Numbered from the stretch's first letter, positions 1-9,194 are shown. The stretch is 64,000 bases of DNA from Marinifilum_A sediminis (GCA_947496465.1 CANMCX010000014.1:31084-95083), one strand, 5' to 3'. Notes: a model not told the origin generated them from the letters alone. Translations and numbers: made by a program.

Positions 1-550
1 TTGAGTTACCTTCCTCATCAGCAGCAGAAGCTGCCAATACAGATAAATCTGGCTTAATACGTCCTGTTAAAAAATCACGAACACGACCACCATGAGAGTG
101 AATTATTGCAGGGTGTTTTAATCTACCCATAGAAATAATTTCACCTAATCTTCCACGGATTCCCGATGAAAAGATTTTGGTAATCATACCACTCTCAACG
201 TAAGGCACTAAGCCATCGTGAGCAGAGGTTAAGGAAGAAGAAGCCAAAGTGATATCTTTGATTCCCATCTTGTCTAGAATTTCGATAGTTTGCATCAAAA
301 CTCCATCTCCACCACGTAAATGATGGTGACAAGTTACAGTCATACCATCAAATGGATTACAATTTTTAATCGCCTCTTCTAAATTACCACACAACTTAGA
401 TGTGTGAGCTTTTTTTGCTTTTAGTGTTCTTGAAATATTTGTAGATGGCACTTCATCTCCAATAATATTTTCCCAAACTCCCTGGAAAGGTTTTAACTCT
501 CCCAAGCCTTCTATATATTCAGGAATTTCAACTCCCAATGCATTTTTCAT
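1..550 (-). CDS. citF: Citrate lyase alpha subunit CitF (citrate CoA-transferase), 5' part only
   Basis: The alpha subunit transfers citrate onto the acyl carrier protein of citrate lyase with release of acetate, in anaerobic citrate fermentation in the cytoplasm. I translated the minus strand from the ATG at 548-550. It gives MKNALGVEIPEYIEGLG followed by a CitF-like stretch with the conserved TCHHHLRGGDGV-type segment and an AIIHSHGGR motif. The frame stays open to base 1, so only about the first 183 residues are present and the C-terminal part lies outside the window. It follows citE by 25 nt and citD before that, the usual citDEF order, so co-transcription is expected. Family assignment is firm; the missing part could not be examined. 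Confidence 0.9.
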   Translation of the reverse strand, partial: MKNALGVEIPEYIEGLGELKPFQGVWENIIGDEVPSTNISRTLKAKKAHTSKLCGNLEEAIKNCNPFDGMTVTCHHHLRGGDGVLMQTIEILDKMGIKDITLASSSLTSAHDGLVPYVESGMITKIFSSGIRGRLGEIISMGRLKHPAIIHSHGGRVRDFLTGRIKPDLSVLAASAADEEGNS

Positions 551-575
551 GTCTATATTCAATTAAGAAACCTAA

Positions 576-1472
576 TTAACCAACACTCTTCTCAATCTCT
601 TCAAGATCGATATTAGCATATTCTAATACTGTAATTGCACGTTGAACAACTGGTGCATCAATCATTTTACCATCAATAGCAAATACACCAATACCTGCTT
701 TTTTATTTTTGATAAATTCTGAGTACACACGATATGCTTTACGCACTTCATTCTCGGTTGGATTAAATACTTCGTGAACTGTATCAACCTGTCTAGGGTT
801 AATAAGTGCCTTACCTGCAAAACCAATTTTCTTGATGTATTCAGTCTCTTCACGCAAACCTTCTTCATCATTCACATCAGCAAAAACAGTATCTAACACA
901 TCCAAATTGTTAGCCTTACCAGCCATTACAATTCTTTTTCTTGCATAATCGATACCAACCCCATCTGGTGTCTTTACAATTCCCATATCAGCAGTTAAAT
1001 CCTGACCACCAATAGTAATTGCATCAATTCTAGGATCAGCTGCTGCAATATCATACACATTAGCTACTCCTTTTGCAGTTTCAATCATCACGTGAATAGA
1101 CATGGTTGGTTTCTTAATTCCATGCTTTTTTTCTATTCTGCGAACTTCTTTCATAAATTCCTTAACATCATCAACCGATTCTGTTTTTGGAAAACGAATA
1201 TTATCTGGCTGCATTGGAACAATCTCTTCCAAATCGACTAAACCAAATGGTGTGTGCATATTGTTAACACGTACACAAACTTCTGTATCGTAAAACTCTA
1301 CAGTTTGTAGCATGCTGCGAACCAAAATACGAGCCGCATCTTTTTGATTCAATGCAACTGCATCTTCAAGGTCTAATAATACAGCATCACATCCGTACAC
1401 TCCTGCTTGTTGAATCATAGCCGGATTATTTCCCGGAATGTACAACATTGATCTTCTTTTTCTTTTAGCCAT
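576..1472 (-). CDS. citE: Citrate lyase beta subunit CitE (citryl-ACP lyase)
   Basis: CitE splits citryl-ACP into oxaloacetate and acetyl-ACP. The 298-residue protein is normal length for the HpcH/HpaI aldolase-like family. Visible family features are the N-terminal RSMLYIPGNNP segment, LLDLEDAV near residues 33-40 (metal/substrate site), VRVNN near 67, RFPKTES, the IETAKGV motif near 131-137 (conserved Glu) and AITIGGQDLTADMG near 151-164. The start ATG shares one base with the citD stop codon (TAATG arrangement), which suggests translational coupling. citF follows after 25 nt. No CitC ligase, CitX or CitG is seen in the window; they may lie to the left. Confidence 0.95.
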   Translation of the reverse strand: MAKRKRRSMLYIPGNNPAMIQQAGVYGCDAVLLDLEDAVALNQKDAARILVRSMLQTVEFYDTEVCVRVNNMHTPFGLVDLEEIVPMQPDNIRFPKTESVDDVKEFMKEVRRIEKKHGIKKPTMSIHVMIETAKGVANVYDIAAADPRIDAITIGGQDLTADMGIVKTPDGVGIDYARKRIVMAGKANNLDVLDTVFADVNDEEGLREETEYIKKIGFAGKALINPRQVDTVHEVFNPTENEVRKAYRVYSEFIKNKKAGIGVFAIDGKMIDAPVVQRAITVLEYANIDLEEIEKSVG

Positions 1473-1759
1473 TACATTGTACCCTCCTGAATACCTAAAG
1501 AACGTTTAACTGCAGTTTCAACTCTCGCTTTAATTGTTGGTGTTAGCGCTCCTTTATCTTTTGCAATCAAGTGCACATCTTTAATATCAAGATCCTTTAG
1601 CACTTGATTTACTGTAGTTTTGATATCTTCTTCGAACTGTAACATTACTGTTGAAGAAATATCAACCTGGAGTCCGGTTCCTTGCTCAACTGGCTCAATC
1701 AAGATCATGATATCACTTGATTCAAAAGTTCCGGCCTGCGCTTTAAACTTAGGTGTCAT
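1472..1759 (-). CDS. citD: Citrate lyase acyl carrier protein CitD (gamma subunit)
   Basis: CitD carries the phosphoribosyl-dephospho-CoA prosthetic group to which acetyl or citryl groups are bound during citrate cleavage. The protein has 95 residues, the usual size. The modification site is recognisable as AGTFESSD, with Ser14 at the position of the modified serine of characterised CitD proteins. The C-terminal half keeps the DKGAL segment and an ARVETAVKRS helix typical of the family. It is the first gene of the citD-citE-citF unit, and its stop TAA overlaps the citE ATG by one base. The region upstream is gene-free for about 900 bp, so the promoter must lie there, but I saw no convincing TAnnTTTG box on the minus strand. 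Confidence 0.93.
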   Translation of the reverse strand: MTPKFKAQAGTFESSDIMILIEPVEQGTGLQVDISSTVMLQFEEDIKTTVNQVLKDLDIKDVHLIAKDKGALTPTIKARVETAVKRSLGIQEGTM

Positions 1760-2494
1760 TGTTAACGATATTTGTTTAATTATTCCGTAAGAATTCTATT
1801 AATTGATTATGCAAATTTTAATGTCTTTGAATAGAAATCAAAGCACTTTTAAAGATTTTTGTAGTTAATTAGCTAGTGTTATAAAACACACTCAGGAACC
1901 AGCCGAATATCAACACATTACAAACAAGCAAACGTTTGTAAGTATATACATTTCTTACTATTCTAATGATTTTTTCAAGTCATTTTAATACATATTCACT
2001 TGACTTTGCCTAAAAAACCTTTTAAACGATTAAAAGATTAATGACTTTTTAATATAAAACATACTATTACAACAAAGGCTCCGAAAATTCGGAGCCTTAA
2101 TTGTTAGTGATTAGTTAGTGGTTAGAAATTCTCGCCATAAAGACAAGAAAATCAAAGGTGTGATTAGTAAAGTATACAATGGTAATTGTGTTCTTACTTT
2201 TCAAATACGTCGCAATATAAGTGTAATTTTTTAGATTACGCAAACGTTTTCTGAAAAATTATAGTTTTAATTATTTTAATTTTACTGATCAACTAAAAAT
2301 ACATTTCAAAGGATAAAAACATTAGATTGAATAAAGAATTATTTCCGTTAATGGTTTTTCACGATTAATTAATAGAATATTTTTCAACTCTAAAAAGTCA
2401 ATCAACTTACACTTTTCTACTCATAAAAATTACCGATTAATACATTTCTACAAGCTATTAATCGCTAATTAAATCAAAATTAAGAGATCAATTC
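1760..2494. other. Gene-free region upstream of citD
   Basis: No open frame worth calling on either strand. It is AT-rich and contains a hairpin at 2075-2098 and, right after it, the string TTAGTGATTAGTTAGTGG at 2104-2121, which resembles the leader of the small RNA cassettes at 15953-16785. Two CG-centred palindromes, CAAACGTTTG at 1929-1938 and GCAAACGTTTTC at 2240-2251, look like LacI-family operators but are short enough to be chance. The citD promoter probably lies here but was not located. Confidence 0.5.
2075..2098. terminator. Perfect hairpin, possible terminator
   Basis: AAGGCTCCGAA and TTCGGAGCCTT pair perfectly around a two-base loop. On the minus strand the stem is followed by TTTGTTGT, on the plus strand by AATTG, so the U-tract is poor on both. 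It could end a transcript that I cannot otherwise place, or be a decayed piece of a small RNA cassette, since a GTTAG-rich string follows directly. Confidence 0.4.
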
Positions 2495-2508
2495 TATCTT
2501 TGAATCAT

Positions 2509-2629
2509 CAATTTAGATAGTAGTAAGTTAGATTAGTAAAATAATGTTAGTGTTAGAGTTAGCCTGAACTGTTCCACACAGTCAGTTCTGAATAAAATAG
2601 CCTTTGTACCACAAGGCTATTTTTTTTTG
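2509..2629 (+). ncRNA. Predicted orphan small RNA with own promoter and terminator
   Basis: A TATCTTTG box at 2495-2502 fits the Bacteroidota -7 consensus. About 120 nt downstream lies a strong intrinsic terminator (AAAATAGCCTT pairing with AAGGCTATTTT, then nine T, 2595-2629). No open frame with a start lies between. The leader contains GTTAGATTAGTAAAATAATG and further GTTAG repeats, a weaker version of the leader of the cassettes at 15953-16785. A second hairpin, CTGAACTG paired with CAGTTCTG, lies at 2564-2590. The next gene is on the opposite strand, so this is not a leader of a protein gene. Ends are estimates; no known RNA family was recognised. Confidence 0.5.
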
Positions 2630-2635
2630 CCATAA

Positions 2636-2676
2636 AAAAAGGAGCAATCAAGCGCATTGCTTAAGAACTCCTTTTT
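2636..2676 (-). terminator. Terminator of the ADP-dependent kinase gene
   Basis: AAAAAGGAG and CTCCTTTTT form the outer arms of an imperfect stem with an inner AGCAAT/ATTGCT pairing. On the minus strand it is followed by a run of T. It lies about 20 bp past the stop at 2697 and back to back with the plus-strand terminator at 2595-2629. Confidence 0.6.
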
Positions 2677-2696
2677 CGATTTTTGACAATTATATT

Positions 2697-4130
2697 CTAA
2701 ACTGCACCTACAAGCGAAACGGATGAAATAGTATCTCCCATTCCCACTAATGTTACTGGTTTTTCAATTAAGATAGTAGGTACAGCAATCACTTCAAGTT
2801 GCTCGTTTGAGAAAATACCTGTTGATAACAGATCATTTTCTCCTAAATGTAGTTTTACCGTTTCAGATAAGGACTCAAGCTCTTTCAATCCCACATCAGA
2901 TACTTTATGATCTTTTGCCCACAACAAAACATCTTTTGTATCTATGGCACCGGTTCCTGCTTTTGCTGCAGCTACGGTAGCAGCCAATTGCATTCCATTT
3001 CGGTTTTGTAAAGAACTCACCTTAAATCCTTTTTCCTGAAGGGTTACGTACAATCCAAACATGTGCAATTGCATTCTTGGACATTTCGTATATTCATAAA
3101 TCTTCAACATTCCCTCAAACAAATTAGAAGAGTTGGTGTTTTCATCACATTTTGCTGCCAACTCATCTTCTCCGATTACTTCCAGGATATCAATTAACTC
3201 CCGCTCATTAAATCCGAGACTATCTACGCTTTCAACCAAACTATCAATTAAGTGTTTTCGAACCACCTTATCTTGCGTTGATGCTACCTCTAAATGCAAT
3301 AGATTATTTGGACATGATTTTCTCCAATCAGCAATCATTTTTTTCGAAAGATCGATTCGATCGACTCCTTTTGTTCCATCCGCTAAATTCTCATGCAACA
3401 TTTGGTATCCGGAAAGGATAATGTATTCAGGATTAATATCTTCTTTTGACATTCTTTTGTCAAAGTTTTCATCCACATGCAATTTGAAATTCAAAGGATC
3501 GTAAGTAGCAATAAAACGATTTGCCTTAGGACAGGTATAAGTTTCGCCATCAACAGTAATGGTATCCCCCTTATCAAATTCAATAATCCAGTGAATTAAT
3601 GCATTCTCATTTGCTCTATCCACCTTCGAAGCCTGCTGAATATCTCCATCTGCATTTGTAGTAACAAGATTTGGAAGGTTTAAAAACAACTGAGCTTGCT
3701 CTTTAGGCGCAGATGCACAATGCACATAAACATTTTGCACTCCGCAAACTGCCATAACATTAGCCACAATTCCTCCTTGACCACCCATTTGCATTTTATC
3801 GTAGCCAACATTTTTATTCAACCACTCAAACACTTTAACTTCCTCAATCAGCCATTCTTCAGCAAAACCACCTTTAAAGCAATTCAAAAAACCTCTAATT
3901 GCATCTTCATTAGTGCGGATTGCCTTCTCTCCTATCGAAACAATAGAGTCAAGCTTAAGATTATTTTCAATAATTAGTTTTTCAATACTTTTTCCGCTTA
4001 CCTTAATTACCGCATCAACATTTGCATTAAACGCACTTATTAAACCTTTAATATTGCTCATTTTTTCCAATTGAGCAGGAGCTGATTTATAGTTATCAAG
4101 CCATGCAGTTTTTAATTCACTTAAAGACAT
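2697..4130 (-). CDS. ADP-dependent phosphofructokinase/glucokinase family protein
   Basis: This 477-residue protein matches the ADP-specific sugar kinase family (ADP_PFK_GK), ribokinase-fold enzymes that phosphorylate glucose or fructose 6-phosphate with ADP as donor. Seen in the sequence: an N-terminal FNANVDAVIKV segment, MQMGGQGGIVANV near residue 115 (substrate-side glycine-rich motif), LSGYQML near 240, and the C-terminal GMGDTISSV, the GXGD motif whose Asp is the catalytic base. The family is best known from archaea and metazoa; bacterial members are less studied and the sugar specificity cannot be read from sequence. It is a single gene bounded by terminator 2636-2676 downstream and the SPFH-gene terminator upstream. 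Confidence 0.8.
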   Translation of the reverse strand: MSLSELKTAWLDNYKSAPAQLEKMSNIKGLISAFNANVDAVIKVSGKSIEKLIIENNLKLDSIVSIGEKAIRTNEDAIRGFLNCFKGGFAEEWLIEEVKVFEWLNKNVGYDKMQMGGQGGIVANVMAVCGVQNVYVHCASAPKEQAQLFLNLPNLVTTNADGDIQQASKVDRANENALIHWIIEFDKGDTITVDGETYTCPKANRFIATYDPLNFKLHVDENFDKRMSKEDINPEYIILSGYQMLHENLADGTKGVDRIDLSKKMIADWRKSCPNNLLHLEVASTQDKVVRKHLIDSLVESVDSLGFNERELIDILEVIGEDELAAKCDENTNSSNLFEGMLKIYEYTKCPRMQLHMFGLYVTLQEKGFKVSSLQNRNGMQLAATVAAAKAGTGAIDTKDVLLWAKDHKVSDVGLKELESLSETVKLHLGENDLLSTGIFSNEQLEVIAVPTILIEKPVTLVGMGDTISSVSLVGAV

Positions 4131-4275
4131 ATGGGTGTGATTTTATATTATTATTCCAGATTTCAACATTAAATATACTTAGCAAAGAAATGGAATAAAA
4201 GTCCTTTAGCTTAAAAACTTTAGGGAAAACAAACGAAAAATCACTGCAATGGTTTGCAGTAAATTTATGAAAAAA

Positions 4276-4305
4276 AGACCTTTGGGAATAAATCCACAAA
4301 GGTCT
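4276..4305 (-). terminator. Terminator of the SPFH gene
   Basis: AGACCTTTG and CAAAGGTCT pair around a 12-base loop. On the minus strand the stem is followed by seven T. It lies 27 bp after the stop at 4332. Confidence 0.85.
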
Positions 4306-4331
4306 CAACTGAATTTCAAAAATATAAAAGA

Positions 4332-5642
4332 TTATTTTTTCAATTGGGTATCCATTAACTGCTTAGCCATTGCAGCACCTATCAGTGATTCAAGAGGCAT
4401 TTTTCCATTCTTTCCTCCATCACCTGTAATCATTACATCCGGGAATTTAATTTTAGCTATTTCTTTAGCTACACCAATTGCAATTTCTTTCTCTATTTGA
4501 GCTCTTTCCTGAGGTGTTAAACCTGCAGAAACTAATTTTGCATTCTGATAAGATTCAGCATCAGCAGCAACTTTCTTAGCTGCAGATTTCAATTTTTCGG
4601 TCTCTAAAGCTATTGCAGCCAAACGCTTGTTTGTTTCCTCTTGCTTTAATTTGGTTTCAATCGAAATCAACGCTTTCACCTGCTCTTTTTCCTGAGTAAC
4701 ACGCTCACCAGCCTTATCTCTTTCCCCTTCGGCAACAATACGCGCCTGAGCATCTTTCGCAGTTTTAATTTTTTGTTGCTCCAATTGTCTTTTTGCCGAT
4801 TCATCTCTCTGAGCTTCCAATCTTTTCTTAAAAACCTCTTCCAAAATTACATCATCAACAATAACCTGTGCTACAATAATATTATTTTCATTGATATCAT
4901 GAGGAATACGGATCAATTTGCCACTAGCATCTTTTCTCTTCTTTACCTCATAACGAGTTTGAATTTCCTTTACTGCTCGATTATCTTCTTCAATTGCTGA
5001 TATGATCGTATCTCTGTACTCCAACTTTTCAACACTATATGCTCCTGCTTTTAATTGGTCTTCAACTGCCACCCTAAAATCGGATGCAGAACCCGAAATA
5101 TAATCCTGTGCCGCAAACATATACCCAGTATTTGATACAACCTCACGAACCGTAGGGATTAATGTATTATGAGCTAAATTTTGTAGTGATCTAAACTCAA
5201 TCGCCATTTCGATAAACGATTCCTTATCTGTTGGCAATTGAAAACGAGTTGATAACTTTGCTGACGCTGTTACCTGATCGATAAATCGAATTGGAATGGG
5301 ACTCATTACACCTTCGATATTATCTTTTTTTTCTCCTTTACTTACGACTTTTACATCAATGTATTTTTGCCAAGGTATGATTTTTGCAAATCCCCTCCAT
5401 TTAATACCTTCTGTCATTACAGCATCTTTACCACCATTAGGATAAACAACAAAATACTGATATCCAGGTTCTGCCCAAAAAAACATAAATGGCATAATAA
5501 TCATAAAGAAGCCCATAACAATCACTCCGAATGAAAAACGAGCGGTAAGTTTCGAAAATAATTGTAGCTTACTTACTAGAAATGGCTTTAAAAACAACAA
5601 TACTAGTCCTAAAATAACAACGATAACTCCTAATGCAATCAT
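4332..5642 (-). CDS. SPFH/band 7 domain membrane protein (flotillin/prohibitin-like)
   Basis: The 436-residue protein starts with two hydrophobic helices (residues about 2-20 and 37-57), followed by an SPFH-like beta/alpha region (about 60-260). A long charged helical stretch rich in E, K, Q and A comes next (about 265-385), as in the coiled-coil stalk of stomatin, prohibitin and flotillin proteins. Such proteins oligomerise at the inner membrane and organise membrane proteins or proteases. The exact role here is not known. It is transcribed alone, downstream of clpB but separated from it by a terminator at 5788-5812. The ATG at 5640-5642 immediately precedes the first membrane helix and is the natural start. 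Confidence 0.8.
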   Translation of the reverse strand: MIALGVIVVILGLVLLFLKPFLVSKLQLFSKLTARFSFGVIVMGFFMIIMPFMFFWAEPGYQYFVVYPNGGKDAVMTEGIKWRGFAKIIPWQKYIDVKVVSKGEKKDNIEGVMSPIPIRFIDQVTASAKLSTRFQLPTDKESFIEMAIEFRSLQNLAHNTLIPTVREVVSNTGYMFAAQDYISGSASDFRVAVEDQLKAGAYSVEKLEYRDTIISAIEEDNRAVKEIQTRYEVKKRKDASGKLIRIPHDINENNIIVAQVIVDDVILEEVFKKRLEAQRDESAKRQLEQQKIKTAKDAQARIVAEGERDKAGERVTQEKEQVKALISIETKLKQEETNKRLAAIALETEKLKSAAKKVAADAESYQNAKLVSAGLTPQERAQIEKEIAIGVAKEIAKIKFPDVMITGDGGKNGKMPLESLIGAAMAKQLMDTQLKK

Positions 5643-5787
5643 AAAATTAAATGGTTTAATTGGTTTATTAATTCAATGACCAAAGTATAATTTATTTTTC
5701 AGATCAATGATATACTTATGTTATTTTTCGACAAAGTCAATTTCTCGACTTTGAATCCGCTTTTTTACATGTTTTACCAAAATAAAA

Positions 5788-5812
5788 AAAGCTCACCTGT
5801 AAGATGAGCTTT
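5788..5812 (-). terminator. Terminator of clpB
   Basis: AAAGCTCA and TGAGCTTT pair around nine bases. The minus strand then runs into seven T. It is 35 bp past the clpB stop. Confidence 0.85.
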
Positions 5813-5846
5813 AATTTTAAATCGAATTAATTTATGCATAATACTC

Positions 5847-8444
5847 CTAAACGTTCCTAAATACAATGCTTTCACCCACAATATCAATAATTATTTCCTG
5901 TTGTGCTGTAATGATTTCGGACAGTATTTGTTTTGATAACTCATTTAAGATCTGTTTTTGTAAGACTCTCTTAATTGGTCGTGCTCCAAATTGCGGGTCG
6001 AATCCCAAATTTCCAAGAAAATAAATCGCCGATTCACTCAATGAGATACGAATATCATTCTTCGCCAACATTGCTTGAACTGTCTTAAATTGAAGTTGTA
6101 CAATTCTCTTCACTTCCTCTCTTTCCAAAGGTGTAAATACAATGGTTTCATCTAAACGATTCAAAAATTCGGGACGTATGCTTTTCTTTAAAAGATCAAG
6201 AACCTCAGTTCTGACTTGCCAAAGCAATTCTCCTTTATTTTCATTTGTCATTTGCTCTATTTTTTCCTGAATTAAATGTGAACCAACATTGGAAGTCATT
6301 ATTATGATGGTGTTCTTAAAATCAACCACACGCCCCTTATTATCTGTCAATCTTCCATCATCAAGAACTTGCAGAAGAATATTAAATACATCAGGATGAG
6401 CCTTCTCTATTTCATCCAATAAAACTACGGAATATGGTTTTCGACGAACTGATTCTGTCAACTGACCACCTTCATCATAGCCAACATATCCGGGAGGAGC
6501 TCCAATCAATCTTGATACAGAATGTCTCTCCTGATATTCCGACATATCAATTCTTGTCATCTGATTTTCATCGTCAAATAAAAACTCAGCTAAGGCTTTG
6601 CCCAATTCGGTTTTACCAACACCTGTAGTTCCAAGAAAAATAAAAGATCCTATTGGTCTCTTTACATCTTGCAAACCTGCTCTACTTCTCCTCACCGAAT
6701 CTGCAACGGCAGTAATAGCTTCCTCCTGTCCAATTACTCTTTTGTGCAATTCATCCTCAAGAGATAATAATTTTTGGCGCTCACTTTTTAGCATTCGATT
6801 TACAGGAATGCCAGTCCATCGAGACACAACTTCCGCGATATCATCATTCCGAACTTCTTCCTTAATCAAGGCATCGGAGTTTTGATTCTGCTTCAGCTTT
6901 TCGTTTAAATGTTCGATTTCCTCTTCCAACTCTTTTAATTTTCCATAGCGGATTTCGGCTACTCTTCCGTAATCTCCTTCACGTTCGGCTTTTTCAGCTT
7001 CATATTTTAAATTTTCAAGCTCTTCCTTATTCTTCTGAATACCATCAATCACTTCCCTTTCGGCTTCCCACTTGGTCCTATATTTTATCCTTTCATCATT
7101 CAGCTCTGCAATTTCTCTAGCCAATTCATCCTGTTTTTTACTATCTCCTTCACGTTGAATGGCCAATTTTTCAATTTCCAATTGCTTGATCTTGCGTTCG
7201 ATTTCATCCAGCTCTTCAGGCAAAGAATTCATCTCCAAACGTAACTTGGCAGCAGCTTCATCTATCAGATCAATGGCTTTATCTGGCAAAAAACGATCGG
7301 AAATGTAACGTTGCGATAACTCCACTGCAGCAATAATGGCCTCATCTTTAATTTGTACTTTATGATGATTCTCGTATCGTTCTTTTAATCCCCTAAGTAT
7401 AGAGATAGCACTTAAAGTGTCGGGTTCCTCAACCAATACTTTTTGGAAACGACGCTCCAAAGCTTTGTCTTTCTCAAAATATTTTTGATACTCATTTAAG
7501 GTAGTAGCACCAATGGCACGTAAATCGCCACGAGCCAAAGCCGGTTTTAGAATATTAGCTGCATCCATCGCTCCTTCACCTTTTCCAGCTCCTACTAGGG
7601 TATGAATTTCATCAATAAACAATACGATCTCTCCATCAGATTCAACCACCTCTTTTACAACAGATTTAAGTCTTTCTTCAAACTCTCCTTTGTATTTGGC
7701 ACCTGCGATCAAAGCTCCCATATCAAGCGAGAAAATTTGCTTGCTTATCAAATTATCGGGTACATCCCCTTTAATAATTCGATGAGCCAAACCTTCGGCA
7801 ATGGCTGTTTTACCCACTCCAGGCTCTCCAATTAGTATAGGATTATTTTTAGTCCTTCGTGAAAGAATTTGAAGAATCCTACGGATCTCTTCGTCACGAC
7901 CTATTACCGGATCCAATTTCCCATTTCGGGCTCTTTCGTTCAAATCAACTGCAAAACGCCTTAAAGAATTGAAAGTATCTTCTGCAGTTTGCGACACAAC
8001 CTTTGCTCCTTTTCTCAATTCCTGTATTGTAGCATTAAGATCTTTTTCATTTATTCCATTATCCTTAAACAGTTGAGCAATCTGGTCTTTCGCTTTAACT
8101 AATGAAAGTAGAATGTGTTCGATAGACACAAACTGATCGCCCATTTTTCTGGATATATCAGTAGCATTTTGCAATACTGTTCTTGCATCTCTCGACAAAT
8201 AAGGATCTCCTCCGCTTATTTTTGGATAAGACTCCAAAATTCTATCAAGTACTACAATAAAATTTTGGACATTCACACCCAGTTTATTCATCAAAAAACC
8301 AACAACATTTTCTCCTTCCGAAAAAATCCCTTTCAACAAGTGACCAGTTTCAATGACTTGTTGCTGATTTCCCTGTGCAACCTGATATGCTTTTTCGATT
8401 GTCTGTTGCGATTTAATTGTGAAATTATTAAAGTTCATATCCAT
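5847..8444 (-). CDS. clpB: ATP-dependent disaggregase ClpB
   Basis: ClpB works with DnaK to pull polypeptides out of heat-induced aggregates in the cytoplasm. The 865-residue length is typical. Domain order: N-terminal Clp repeats (1-150), first AAA+ ring with Walker A GEPGVGKT at 206-213 and Walker B LFIDEIHT, the coiled-coil middle domain (about 405-525) that distinguishes ClpB from ClpA/ClpC, then the second AAA+ ring with Walker A GTTGVGKT and LLDEIEKA, and a C-terminal D2-small domain. No ClpP-binding loop (IGF/IGL) was noticed. A TAATTTTG box at 8515-8522 is a possible promoter; no CIRCE-like heat-shock operator was seen upstream. Confidence 0.97.
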   Translation of the reverse strand: MDMNFNNFTIKSQQTIEKAYQVAQGNQQQVIETGHLLKGIFSEGENVVGFLMNKLGVNVQNFIVVLDRILESYPKISGGDPYLSRDARTVLQNATDISRKMGDQFVSIEHILLSLVKAKDQIAQLFKDNGINEKDLNATIQELRKGAKVVSQTAEDTFNSLRRFAVDLNERARNGKLDPVIGRDEEIRRILQILSRRTKNNPILIGEPGVGKTAIAEGLAHRIIKGDVPDNLISKQIFSLDMGALIAGAKYKGEFEERLKSVVKEVVESDGEIVLFIDEIHTLVGAGKGEGAMDAANILKPALARGDLRAIGATTLNEYQKYFEKDKALERRFQKVLVEEPDTLSAISILRGLKERYENHHKVQIKDEAIIAAVELSQRYISDRFLPDKAIDLIDEAAAKLRLEMNSLPEELDEIERKIKQLEIEKLAIQREGDSKKQDELAREIAELNDERIKYRTKWEAEREVIDGIQKNKEELENLKYEAEKAEREGDYGRVAEIRYGKLKELEEEIEHLNEKLKQNQNSDALIKEEVRNDDIAEVVSRWTGIPVNRMLKSERQKLLSLEDELHKRVIGQEEAITAVADSVRRSRAGLQDVKRPIGSFIFLGTTGVGKTELGKALAEFLFDDENQMTRIDMSEYQERHSVSRLIGAPPGYVGYDEGGQLTESVRRKPYSVVLLDEIEKAHPDVFNILLQVLDDGRLTDNKGRVVDFKNTIIIMTSNVGSHLIQEKIEQMTNENKGELLWQVRTEVLDLLKKSIRPEFLNRLDETIVFTPLEREEVKRIVQLQFKTVQAMLAKNDIRISLSESAIYFLGNLGFDPQFGARPIKRVLQKQILNELSKQILSEIITAQQEIIIDIVGESIVFRNV

Positions 8445-8514
8445 AATAATAATTTGTAACTATCTGATAAAATATTGAAAAAACTAATCATCTACGCTAC
8501 ATTAATTCCTAACT

Positions 8515-8522
8515 CAAAATTA
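8515..8522 (-). promoter_or_regulatory. Possible clpB -7 box
   Basis: Minus-strand TAATTTTG fits TAnnTTTG and lies about 70 bp before the clpB start. No properly spaced -33 TTG was found, so this is weak. Confidence 0.3.
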
Positions 8523-8687
8523 CGCTTGATACACTTCAATTTATTTGCCATTTACCAAAAACTGTAATAATGTCTGGAAGAAGATAAAAATATCCGTCAA
8601 CTTGACATATTATTGGAGATTTTCATGATTTATTTCATGTTAACAGAATTTTAGAAATTACAGACCCAATACATCTGGATATTTATA

Positions 8688-8695
8688 TACATTTG
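8688..8695 (+). promoter_or_regulatory. -7 box upstream of the OsmC gene
   Basis: TACATTTG matches the Bacteroidota -7 consensus and lies 32 bp before the ATG at 8728, giving a short leader of roughly 25 nt. The -33 element is not obvious. Confidence 0.55.
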
Positions 8696-8727
8696 TCAGC
8701 TGAATGTAAAAACAAAATATTATAAAT

Positions 8728-9141
8728 ATGAAAGCAACAACTACCTGGACAAAAGGCATGTCATCGATAATTACCAACAACAGAGGTCACGAAATAACAA
8801 TTGATTTACCTGATGGAAAAGGAGGTGAAAATCTTGGTGCAACAGCTTTTGAAGTGTGCTTAATGAGCTACTCTGGATGTGTAAACACTATCTTCAATGT
8901 AGTCGCTAAAAAGATGAGAATTGAGTTTACATCTTTAGAAGTTGACACAACAGCTCAACAGCAAAATGGAGCTCCAACTTTTACGGATGTAGAAGTAGAG
9001 TTAAGAATTGATTCTGAAGCCAATGATGAAAAAATTAAGAAATGTCTGGAACAAACACTAAAGATGTGTCCTGTAGGAGTTCTATTTCATCAGGCTGGTG
9101 TTAACACTACATACAAAATTGTAAAAATGCAGAAAGCATAA
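8728..9141 (+). CDS. OsmC/Ohr family protein
   Basis: OsmC/Ohr proteins reduce organic hydroperoxides with two redox cysteines. The 137-residue protein has the family layout: Cys51 in SYSGCVNT on the central helix and Cys114 in KMCPVG, the position of the second conserved cysteine (HCPV in E. coli OsmC). Two further cysteines (44 and 106) are present. This could also be the YhfA-like subgroup, whose substrate is unknown. It is monocistronic: a TACATTTG promoter box lies upstream and a strong terminator follows at 9164-9194. Confidence 0.88.
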   Translation: MKATTTWTKGMSSIITNNRGHEITIDLPDGKGGENLGATAFEVCLMSYSGCVNTIFNVVAKKMRIEFTSLEVDTTAQQQNGAPTFTDVEVELRIDSEANDEKIKKCLEQTLKMCPVGVLFHQAGVNTTYKIVKMQKA

Positions 9142-9163
9142 GTTGAATACGACATACTTTCAC

Positions 9164-9194
9164 AAATCCCTTACCATAGGTAAGGGATTTTTTT
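9164..9194 (+). terminator. Terminator of the OsmC gene
   Basis: AAATCCCTTACC and GGTAAGGGATTT form a perfect 12-bp stem with a 3-base loop, followed by more T. Confidence 0.9.

Noticed and set aside
1929..2251. Two CG-centred palindromes as LacI-type operators
   Set aside because: The 8-bp core AAACGTTT is expected about twice by chance in a window of this composition; no LacI-family gene is near.
3133..3504. 123-codon plus-strand frame inside the ADP-dependent kinase gene
   Set aside because: It lies wholly within a well-supported gene on the other strand and has no recognisable features.
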